Source: BMS3ABIN03 sp964418885 (GTDB lineage: Bacteria > Bacteroidota > Ignavibacteria > Ignavibacteriales > Ignavibacteriaceae). Taken from it: a stretch of 33,464 bases of DNA. Positions within the stretch are counted from its first letter, which is position 1; each line of letters begins with the position of its first letter. Both the position numbers and the translations under genes were made by a program. The stretch lies in the NCBI GenBank assembly GCA_964418885.1, contig CAYQNW010000040.1:1-33464 (forward strand). The letters are read 5' to 3'. Below the pieces are notes generated by a model that saw only the letters and a list, made by a program, of their open reading frames with translations, was not told the DNA's origin and searched no databases. Positions 1 through 7,690 of the stretch are shown piece by piece.

Positions 1-2468
1 CAGAAGAAGTAACCTCCGCCTGCTTGCATCGGACTTTCAATACCTAATGCACCACCGTTTACCGATAGCGCTACATCACGATACCAATCTGCAGAAACCC
101 CGATTCCATCTAGACCAAGAGGTGTAATTTCATATGAGTTCGCATAGTCACCACCTTCTACAACACCATTACCGTTAGCGGTAATATCAAATCCTTTGAA
201 ATCCTTTGCAGCACCAAGTACCCGGAACTGAATACCATCTACTATTGGAGATTCAAAATCTGCCAACTGATTGGTCTGGTTTTCAAGAACTCTTACACCA
301 TCACTTCTATCAGCATTCCATACGTTAAGTGTGTCACCAATATTCTCAAATGTAACAGTATAGGTCATACCTGTTAACTGTCTTGGATCAACAACTACAG
401 GATAAACCGTTCCATCACTAAAAGGTATGTCAGCATCATAACGTTGTTTATTAACTTCTATGGTATCTGCATATTCAGCACCAAAAATTTCCCCTGGATC
501 CTTCGTATGGGGAACTACAGTAATAATCCTTAAAGGATTTTCTAAATTATTTGGGACAGCGTTTGGATCCGTGTTATAATCATAGGCAGTTACAGCAAAA
601 TAATATTTTATCCCATTTACAAGTGGAACGCCACCCTTTACCTGATCAAGTGTTATATTCAAGGATCTCTTTATTCCGGTATCATTACCAAATTGTACAG
701 GCAAATTAACAACAGATCCTGTATTGGGATCAAACACATTATCGAAAATCTTACCAATACCATCAACAATGTCGTATGTAGCAACCAGAGTCCCTTCATC
801 TACACCGGAAGATGCAGAAGGTAATTGGTAAACATTATACCCCTGGAATTTATATCCTTTTGAATCGAATGTTTCAGTAGCACGAACTTTCGAGGGACTT
901 TCACCCCAATCAAGCACTATTTCTTTATCCAATTCAACTACATTAACCTCCGGGGCAGGAGGAGCAGTCGGCAAATCAAAAAAGTTATCGTATGCAACCT
1001 GCGCTATCTGATCGTAAAACTTTAAGAGAGAAATTGCAGATAGACGATCAACTCCTGGAATTGCACCGGCACATATTTCAGCAACTACAACCTCCTGAGT
1101 ATCGCCAGGTGCTAAAGTAAAAGGACCTGATGCACTGCCCTGACGTCTATCGCCCGGGGGTAGCTGTACTCCGTCAAGCCAGCCGGTACGCTTTACCGGG
1201 TCACCATTTAATGCATAGGTAGTAGGCTGTCCAGTTGCAAGATCTGTAAAAGTTGCGCCCGAGAGACCAAATTTACCCTGAAAAAAATTATAGAATTGTG
1301 TGGAGCCATCTAAATCGCCTTGCGGCGGATCACCTATATTAGGATCGCCGTTTGCAAAGTAGTAAGCTGCTGTCATTGGCAAGTTAATTTTCCCGGGTCC
1401 AACAATCTGACCATTAAAAATACCGAAATCACTAGCATCATCTACACCGTTCTTATTTATATCTTCTCCGGCATTACCTGTTACAAGAGGACCCTGGAAA
1501 AAGTCGAATCCAACCGCTGGTGGCGGGAGAGGAGCATAAACAGCATCTGTTGCCCCTGCATTATAACAATATTGTAAGCTAAGAACTGTATCAACTCCAA
1601 CAAAATCATCACCTGAAGCTCCAAGATCTACATCGGACCACATAGAAACATACATATCTTCTATTGTATTTTGCTGAGCTCCTTTATTTATTAATCTATA
1701 CTTTCTGAAATACATATTTCCCAGAGCTCCTGATTGATTGTACGCCCAATAGGTGATTTGTGCTTCAATACCCATTGGAGAAGCACCATACAGATCTGCA
1801 GTATTAGTAGAATTTAAATCATTCGCAACAAACCAAAGCGTTTGATCCGCACCCGAAACTCCAGGAATGTCTCCAGAACTCGGATCACTATCGTACTGAC
1901 CATTACCATTGCCATCAAAATATGGAGCTCCAAGATCAACCGGCCATTCTGTCCAATCAGCTTCATACTGACTACGAATAGTCGACTCAGATGTAGCTTC
2001 TAAAACAGCTTCATTTGAAAGATCAACAGTAGGTCCCCCCGGATAAATATCTGGTCTAACCCGATAAATTCTATACTTGTCTAAAGTCGGATCGTCTGCT
2101 GTTCCGTCTGGAAGGATAGCACCAGGCTGGAGACCTGTAGCATAAGCAGTTCCGCCAACTCTCACTTGCGGGTCACCCGGTATTTTTGCACCCCAGAGTA
2201 AGCCGGAAGTAAAAGCTGCTGTTTTCCCACTTCCCTTTGGAAATACTAAACCAGAATTTTGCTGATTTATATCAATATCAGAAATACCGTTGTTCCTCAT
2301 TGGAACGAAGATATTGTTTATATCCAAGAAAGTTACGGGAAGCTGTGCATCTACTTTTTGCAGTTTGCCTTTACTCTTCTCATTACCCTCGGCATTGATA
2401 GCCGATTGAGCAATAAAGAGTAAGCATACTGCAAAAACAACAAAATAATTAATTCGTTTAAATCTCAT
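1..2468 (-). CDS. Large secreted protein with fibronectin-III-like segment, partial (C-terminus outside window)
   Basis: The minus-strand frame is open from an ATG at 2468 to the window edge, giving about 822 residues without a stop. The first 26 or so residues are a signal peptide (basic MRFKR, then a hydrophobic stretch ending AINA). A segment around residues 270-295 is rich in Asp and Gly (WSDVDLGASGDD). Around residues 498-635 lies a fibronectin-III-like stretch that opens PPAPEVNVVELD and closes with KYYFAVTAYDYN. An AAGGAG ribosome site lies at 2480-2485, 11 nt before the ATG. The gene starts 49 nt after the stop of the TonB-dependent receptor upstream, so the two are probably co-transcribed and this product may be the surface partner of that receptor (inference). 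I do not recognise a named family. Whether it ends in a T9SS sorting domain cannot be seen here. Confidence 0.85.
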   Translation of the reverse strand, partial: MRFKRINYFVVFAVCLLFIAQSAINAEGNEKSKGKLQKVDAQLPVTFLDINNIFVPMRNNGISDIDINQQNSGLVFPKGSGKTAAFTSGLLWGAKIPGDPQVRVGGTAYATGLQPGAILPDGTADDPTLDKYRIYRVRPDIYPGGPTVDLSNEAVLEATSESTIRSQYEADWTEWPVDLGAPYFDGNGNGQYDSDPSSGDIPGVSGADQTLWFVANDLNSTNTADLYGASPMGIEAQITYWAYNQSGALGNMYFRKYRLINKGAQQNTIEDMYVSMWSDVDLGASGDDFVGVDTVLSLQYCYNAGATDAVYAPLPPPAVGFDFFQGPLVTGNAGEDINKNGVDDASDFGIFNGQIVGPGKINLPMTAAYYFANGDPNIGDPPQGDLDGSTQFYNFFQGKFGLSGATFTDLATGQPTTYALNGDPVKRTGWLDGVQLPPGDRRQGSASGPFTLAPGDTQEVVVAEICAGAIPGVDRLSAISLLKFYDQIAQVAYDNFFDLPTAPPAPEVNVVELDKEIVLDWGESPSKVRATETFDSKGYKFQGYNVYQLPSASSGVDEGTLVATYDIVDGIGKIFDNVFDPNTGSVVNLPVQFGNDTGIKRSLNITLDQVKGGVPLVNGIKYYFAVTAYDYNTDPNAVPNNLENPLRIITVVPHTKDPGEIFGAEYADTIEVNKQRYDADIPFSDGTVYPVVVDPRQLTGMTYTVTFENIGDTLNVWNADRSDGVRVLENQTNQLADFESPIVDGIQFRVLGAAKDFKGFDITANGNGVVEGGDYANSYEITPLGLDGIGVSADWYRDVALSVNGGALGIESPMQAGGGYFF

Positions 2469-2517
2469 ATGTTTTAAAACTCCTTATATAATTTAAATAG
2501 AGTTATTAATGTCATAA

Positions 2518-5500
2518 TTAATATTCCAGTTTAATTCCAAGCCTGATCTGGCGGGGTGGACCCCATAAAAATGAAGATCCTGCTGCACCTTGATTTTGTC
2601 CGCCTGCTTGCTGGTAAGCCTGAAAATAATCAATATTGATTGCTTTATATAATGCAACGAATTCGGGACCATTTTTCTCTGCTAATTGTCCGCCAAGATT
2701 ATAATCGCTTAAATACCCGTCATCCGTAGCGGAACCAGTCCTAAGAAATACATTCTGAACATTTCTAGTATCAAATAAATTTATGACATACAGGTAAATG
2801 TTCATATTTAAAAGATCAAACAAATTAACTGTTTTATCTATTCTCAAATCAACCTGAAAAGTAGAGGGGGTTAATGAGGCATTTAAAGGTTCAGTTGGCG
2901 ATCTGAATCTTGAATCTCCCTCAAGACTTCCCTGAGTGTTTCCTTTCCCTTCTCCGGTAGTATATGGGTGCCCGCTACCAAATAGAAGCAGCACTGATGC
3001 ACCTAATTCCTGTAGAATTGGTCCACCATCATCTTTACCAAAGCGAAAATCAACATTAACATTTCCACTGAAAGGTCTGTTATAGTCAAGCGGAGTAACA
3101 TATTGCGGTTGAAATACCGTGACTCCATCAAGAGGAGCGCCTACTATACCTGCTTGTCCATTGGGATACGACCCTGTTCCACGGGCATCCTGAAACGAAA
3201 TTGAGCCATTAACGAGAAATCTTTCTACACGACGCATGTTAAATGAAATTTCAACACCCTTAGTTGTAGCAAAGTCACCATTCGTCAATAAAGCGTAAGC
3301 AGGATATGGTGAAGGGGAGCCTTCCGTACCGGTTTTCTGTTGACGGTAAACTACCTGGTCCTGTATATCCTTATAATAACCGGTAATATCAAAGGATGCG
3401 AAACTGCCAATTTGCTGTGTAAATCCTAACTCATATTGTGTTGTCCTCGTAGGTCTTACATTATATCCAACAGGTGTACCAATAAAAAATTTACCTTGTA
3501 AGTTAAATGAGATTGCATACATACCTAAATAAATGTCTCTCAATCTCGTTTGCTGAACAAATTTACCATACTGGGCATGGAATACTGTTACATCAGTAAT
3601 CGGGAAAGAAAAACCTAATCGGGGACTTAATGAACTGAATGATGGTGTTTCAACTAACCCGCCGGGTATAACTTCCTGTGTGTTAAAATCTATTGATTTT
3701 TCAGGATGTAATGGATCAATAAAAGACAGGTTATCTGTATTTATATAGTCATATCTTAATCCCACATTTAGTATAATATTTTCGAAATCAATTTTATCCT
3801 GCACATAAACACCACCGAACAAAGGTTTCTTTGGTCCAATTTGTCCTGTTACATAGTTATCTTCACCATCGTAAACATTACCATTTAAATCATATCCGTA
3901 ATTGTTCACTCCCAAACTGGTCATGATTTCTCTATAGGATTGTGTTGCATTAGGATCATTTACACGACCGGCGATAGCGGTTACGTTTCTATTTGTGATT
4001 CCGAAATTACGGATTGTATAAGTCTGCAGTTCACCACCAAATTTAAGTGAATGATGTTCGTCAATGTCTGAAGAAAATGCAGCATTAAAATTAAAATTTT
4101 CACTCTTCGACTTAAGATATGGTGAGATAACATCACCTGGAGCATTAAAACTAAAGGTAAAGACCTGATAAGGTGATGGAGTCCGATAGCGCCCTGTTGG
4201 TTCATTTTCTCTTCTTATCCAATTGAATCCAACATTAGCATTAGCAACACTATCTCCATAACCAATAAAATTATCTTTTAGATAAGGGTCATATCTATGA
4301 TCAGTATTAAAAGCATATCCAACATTCACTTCATAGTAAGTTGTTGGATTTAAAATATGTGTCATTTTAAGGTTAAAGACACCGCTTGTCTGATCAATTT
4401 TTCCTACCCTGTCCAAATCAAGTATTCTTAAAAGCTGCCCTGAATAACCAGACTGACCATTTGCTGCATCTACATATCCATTACCATCATAAGTTTTCAA
4501 GTTGGAATAAGATCCCACCAATCTGAAAATAAATCGATTAAAATCGAATGTAATTGATCCGGTTCCTGAATATATTTGTAAGGAATTTTTATACACAGCC
4601 CCGGCGGGATAAGTAAAATCAATAGCTGTGTATGGCTCAACTGCGGGATCAGAGATTACACCAAGATTAATTCCGGGATAAGGTTGAGGTCCTTGATCAT
4701 TCTGAAAATTATTTTCAAATAATCCAAAAAACTTGATTTGAGGAGTAAAAATAGGGCCGCTTAAGGTTGCTGTGAAATCACTATAACCATACCAATATGC
4801 TCCTAATCTTTTCTTACCATCAAACCGACTATCTCTGCCTTTAAACGATATATTATCTGTAATATACTCTACACTTGATTTCCAATTGGGGGTACCTGAT
4901 TTAATTTGACCACGCACAATACCGGAATTTGCACCACCAAATTCTGCGGTATAACCACCTGCCTGTACGGAAATTTCTTCCAGTGCATCTTGTGAAATAT
5001 TTAGATCACTTCCACCAAGATAGGGATTCGTGACATTTGTACCCTCAATGTAATATTTTACCTCATCCTGACGACCACCTCTTACATAAATTGTTTTATC
5101 CTGAAAAACAACGCCAGGTGTCAGTGCTAATATATTGTCAATTCCCCTTACGGGAAGGGATGCAATATCATCACTCGTTGTTATTCTTTGAGCATTAGTA
5201 TTGCTTTTATTTATTAATGGTTTTTGGGAGACAACTACAACCTCCCCAACGTTTACACCTTCTGCGGGCAACCGAAAATTAAGTTCAGTTGTCAGATCCG
5301 CATTGACACGCACATCAGAGGTTGTTATGGTCTGGTAACCAATGTAAGATGCTTTTACGTCATAGGCTCCAGCATCCAAATTCAGAATAGTATACTCACC
5401 ATTGACATCCGTAGCGGCGCCAAACGATGTTCCCAAAACTAACACGTTAGCACCTACTAGGGGTTCACCTGAATCAAGGTCAGTAATTTTTCCTTTTAAC

Positions 5501-5574
5501 TTTCCTGTTGTACCCGCATAAACAAGCATAGGTATCAACAATAAAGTAAATAGAAAAGTGTATAATCTATTCAT
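2518..5574 (-). CDS. TonB-dependent outer-membrane receptor with carboxypeptidase-regulatory-like N-domain
   Basis: The protein has 1018 residues and should be an outer-membrane beta-barrel for TonB-driven uptake; its substrate is unknown. Residues 1-20 form a signal peptide ending VYA. Residues of about 25-105 are a carboxypeptidase-regulatory-like beta-sandwich (GKITDLDSGEPLVGANV ... DVNGEYTI ... ASYIGYQT). Residues of about 118-230 are the plug (LPVRGIDNILALTPGV, IYVRGGRQDE, GGYTAEFGGANSG). The rest is barrel, ending in KLEY with a terminal aromatic residue as expected for barrel assembly. The N-domain plus plug arrangement is that of SusC/CirA-like receptors of Bacteroidota, but no SusD partner follows. 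The next gene is instead a secreted FN3-like protein 49 nt downstream. About 0.68 kb of non-coding DNA lies upstream. Confidence 0.93.
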   Translation of the reverse strand: MNRLYTFLFTLLLIPMLVYAGTTGKLKGKITDLDSGEPLVGANVLVLGTSFGAATDVNGEYTILNLDAGAYDVKASYIGYQTITTSDVRVNADLTTELNFRLPAEGVNVGEVVVVSQKPLINKSNTNAQRITTSDDIASLPVRGIDNILALTPGVVFQDKTIYVRGGRQDEVKYYIEGTNVTNPYLGGSDLNISQDALEEISVQAGGYTAEFGGANSGIVRGQIKSGTPNWKSSVEYITDNISFKGRDSRFDGKKRLGAYWYGYSDFTATLSGPIFTPQIKFFGLFENNFQNDQGPQPYPGINLGVISDPAVEPYTAIDFTYPAGAVYKNSLQIYSGTGSITFDFNRFIFRLVGSYSNLKTYDGNGYVDAANGQSGYSGQLLRILDLDRVGKIDQTSGVFNLKMTHILNPTTYYEVNVGYAFNTDHRYDPYLKDNFIGYGDSVANANVGFNWIRRENEPTGRYRTPSPYQVFTFSFNAPGDVISPYLKSKSENFNFNAAFSSDIDEHHSLKFGGELQTYTIRNFGITNRNVTAIAGRVNDPNATQSYREIMTSLGVNNYGYDLNGNVYDGEDNYVTGQIGPKKPLFGGVYVQDKIDFENIILNVGLRYDYINTDNLSFIDPLHPEKSIDFNTQEVIPGGLVETPSFSSLSPRLGFSFPITDVTVFHAQYGKFVQQTRLRDIYLGMYAISFNLQGKFFIGTPVGYNVRPTRTTQYELGFTQQIGSFASFDITGYYKDIQDQVVYRQQKTGTEGSPSPYPAYALLTNGDFATTKGVEISFNMRRVERFLVNGSISFQDARGTGSYPNGQAGIVGAPLDGVTVFQPQYVTPLDYNRPFSGNVNVDFRFGKDDGGPILQELGASVLLLFGSGHPYTTGEGKGNTQGSLEGDSRFRSPTEPLNASLTPSTFQVDLRIDKTVNLFDLLNMNIYLYVINLFDTRNVQNVFLRTGSATDDGYLSDYNLGGQLAEKNGPEFVALYKAINIDYFQAYQQAGGQNQGAAGSSFLWGPPRQIRLGIKLEY

Positions 5575-5753
5575 ATTCTCTCTCCTATTTTAGTGATTGT
5601 GAAATTATTTTTTAACGGTTATGCGCTATCAATATTATTAACATCATTTATGAATTTCAGAAACCATGTTTAATATCACTAGAATAACAAACCATAGCAT
5701 TTAACATCGACGGGAATGTTTATTAATCACAAATAACATTTATTTAGGTGTTA

Positions 5754-5790
5754 AACAGTTTGATGGATAATTAGTAATTAGCAAACTGTT
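5754..5790. repeat. Perfect 9-bp inverted repeat upstream of the TonB receptor
   Basis: AACAGTTTG at 5754-5762 pairs exactly with CAAACTGTT at 5782-5790, around a 19-nt AT-rich centre that itself holds two TAATTA palindromes. It lies about 180 nt upstream of the receptor start. It could be a protein-binding operator or a leader hairpin. There is no U-tract on either side to make it a clear terminator. Confidence 0.5.
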
Positions 5791-6197
5791 CTCTAATGAA
5801 AAGAGTATAAAACATTCATATATTTTTATAACTATTTAAAAGTACAATTATCGTAAATATAACGTCCTAAATTTTTTCCGCAAATTCAACACTTTTTTTA
5901 TCCTTTAATTAATTTTTATCACAACCATTTGATTTTTTACGGAAATTGCATTTTTTCTATCTGACAAAAAGTTTTATTCTTACATACAATCATTGCCAGT
6001 TTGAACATAATAGTTAATAAATGTGTCTTATGTTTTTAATGAATGGATGAGTTTATATGTAAAACTCTTTAATATTAAAGTCATTCCAATTTTAAATTGA
6101 AGATTATTTATCCTTATATCTCGTAAGTTATCACAATATAATTCTTCGTCAAATCCTTTTAATTATGGAATTATTGATTCTTTGTTTTACATAAAAA

Positions 6198-6226
6198 AAG
6201 ACCGCCCTTAAATTAGGGGCGGTCTT
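6198..6226 (-). terminator. Rho-independent terminator of the lectin gene
   Basis: GACCGCCC (6200-6207) and GGGCGGTC (6217-6224) form an 8-bp GC-rich stem, extended by AA/TT, with a 9-nt loop. Read on the minus strand it is followed by a run of seven T (complement of 6193-6199). It lies 28 nt past the stop of the minus-strand lectin gene. Confidence 0.9.
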
Positions 6227-6253
6227 CTAATAAATAATAAATATTATTAATTC

Positions 6254-6628
6254 TTATTCCATACTCGTAGGAGCATGAGCTAACCACGTTCCACTGATGC
6301 CTTTAATCTGGGTGTTGCTCCAAGTTTTAACTCTTATACTAAAACCATCCCTCGAAACCGACATTGCACTAACATCGTATCTGACAGGAGTTTGATCGCT
6401 GGCATCAAGCATTGTTACACTCAATACAACATCGGGTTTTACATCAAATGGGGTATCAAAAGTGACATTAATTGTCATAATTCTGTCACCTTCGTTTTTA
6501 TTAAGAGTATAATTGGGGGTGGCTGTACTAATACCCCAGCTACCGCTTTCCACCTGAGACTGCGCAATAGAAAATGTGGATAAACCAAATAATAGAACTA
6601 ATAATAATACACCTAATATTTTTTTCAT
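6254..6628 (-). CDS. Small secreted H-type lectin domain protein
   Basis: The protein has 124 residues. Residues 1-23 are a signal peptide ending SIAQ. Residues of about 51-119 match the H-type lectin fold (known from discoidin and snail agglutinin). They show an opening beta strand INVTFDTPF, then KPDVVLSVTMLD, then the family hallmark DGFSIRVKTWSNTQI, and a closing strand GTWLAHAP. Known members bind sugars, often N-acetylgalactosamine, as trimers or hexamers; the ligand here is not predictable. After the signal is removed almost nothing is left but the lectin domain, so this would be a free periplasmic or exported sugar-binding protein. It is monocistronic, with a strong ribosome site (6632-6640) and its own terminator, which suggests high expression. 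The family call rests on motif recognition without a profile search. Confidence 0.8.
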   Translation of the reverse strand: MKKILGVLLLVLLFGLSTFSIAQSQVESGSWGISTATPNYTLNKNEGDRIMTINVTFDTPFDVKPDVVLSVTMLDASDQTPVRYDVSAMSVSRDGFSIRVKTWSNTQIKGISGTWLAHAPTSME

Positions 6629-6631
6629 TGG

Positions 6632-6640
6632 ACCTCCTTA
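6632..6640 (-). promoter_or_regulatory. Strong Shine-Dalgarno of the lectin gene
   Basis: On the minus strand the sequence is TAAGGAGGT, a full match to the anti-Shine-Dalgarno, with 4 nt between GGAGG and the ATG at 6628. Most other genes here have weak sites or none, so this one stands out and fixes the start. Confidence 0.8.
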
Positions 6641-6838
6641 AATAATTGTTGTTAAAGATAACGCTGGTAAGATAGTACGTTTCTGTATTTAATACAACAT
6701 TGCTATCTACAATTAATTTGCTAAAATGACGCAATTGACACTTTTGTTTGAATTTATCACCCTCATAAATTTCTGTAAAATCTCTGTTACATTATGTAAA
6801 TTTATTATTAATTAAAATTACTAATGCCTTAACACAGT

Positions 6839-7678
6839 ATGATAGTTTACTTAAACGGGGAATTTCTGCCACTAGAAGAAGCAAAGCTCTCCCCTTTTGA
6901 TCGCGGATTTATGTTTGCCGATGGAGTCTATGAGGTTATCAGAACTTACAATGGAAATTTATTCAGGTACGAAGATCATCTGGATAGATTACGAAGGAGT
7001 CTGAATTTTATAGATCTTGAATATGATTTGTCTTTTACCAAAGATGTAATCTATCAATTAATTACAAGTAATAAATTGGACAAGAACGAATCATTAATTT
7101 ATCTTCAAATTACTCGGGGTAATTCAGTACCGCGTTCTCATAAATTTCCCCATTCGTTTGTTCCTACAATCTTCATCTCTGCTACACAAATTAAAGTGAA
7201 TGAAACCGGAAGAAAAAACGGGATCAGTGTAATCTCACTTGAAGATTTACGCTGGAAGAGATGTGATATCAAATCTGTCTCATTACTGCCTGCTATTCTT
7301 GCAAACGAAGAGGCTTATAAAAAAGGAGCCGGGGAAGCAATTCTTTTCAGAGACGGACTTATTACAGAAGGAACACATACTAACTTCTTTGCGGTAAAAG
7401 ATGAAATTGTTTTTACTGCTCCAGAAGGAAATCAAATTCTATCAGGCATAACAAGAAAAATACTGTTAGAACTGTGTAAACAGCTTGATATTCTGATTTC
7501 AGAAGAGTTTATTAAAACTAACGAGCTAAAAGCTTTCGAAGAATTTTTCGTTACCAGCACTACGAAAGAAATTACTCCCGTTATAAAAATCGATTCTTTT
7601 ACAATACCAGGAAATAAACCCGGTCGATTAACAATGAAGTTGCAGAATGAATTCCAGAAACTTACAATGATGAATTGA
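6839..7678 (+). CDS. dat: D-amino-acid transaminase (fold-type IV PLP enzyme)
   Basis: The 279-residue protein should interconvert D-alanine and D-glutamate with their keto acids, supplying D-amino acids for peptidoglycan; it is cytosolic. Its closest match from memory is the Bacillus D-amino-acid transaminase. The PLP lysine is K145 in CDIKSVSLLP, at the same number as in Bacillus. R99 and H101 in PRSHKFP match the carboxylate trap that marks the D-specific enzyme over branched-chain transaminases. E178 in LITEGTHTNFF lies by the PLP pyridine nitrogen, and SGITRK and TSTTKEITPV are conserved phosphate and cofactor loops. The N-terminus FDRGFMFADGVYEV is typical. There is no clear ribosome site before the ATG. 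polB follows after 12 nt, probably on the same transcript. Confidence 0.92.
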   Translation: MIVYLNGEFLPLEEAKLSPFDRGFMFADGVYEVIRTYNGNLFRYEDHLDRLRRSLNFIDLEYDLSFTKDVIYQLITSNKLDKNESLIYLQITRGNSVPRSHKFPHSFVPTIFISATQIKVNETGRKNGISVISLEDLRWKRCDIKSVSLLPAILANEEAYKKGAGEAILFRDGLITEGTHTNFFAVKDEIVFTAPEGNQILSGITRKILLELCKQLDILISEEFIKTNELKAFEEFFVTSTTKEITPVIKIDSFTIPGNKPGRLTMKLQNEFQKLTMMN

Positions 7679-7690
7679 ATATTATAAACT

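Larger units (their letters stand above)
5575..6253. other. Non-coding region, 679 nt, very AT-rich
   Basis: This separates two minus-strand genes. It should hold the promoter and leader of the TonB-dependent receptor that starts at 5574, although I could not pick a convincing promoter. It contains a perfect 9-bp inverted repeat (5754-5790) and, at its far end, the terminator of the lectin gene (6198-6226). I see no tRNA, no coding frame with a plausible start, and no other repeat. Confidence 0.7.

Noticed and set aside
6839..7678. Branched-chain aminotransferase (IlvE)
   Set aside because: The PRSHKFP carboxylate trap and K145 numbering match D-amino-acid transaminase, and the length is shorter than typical IlvE.
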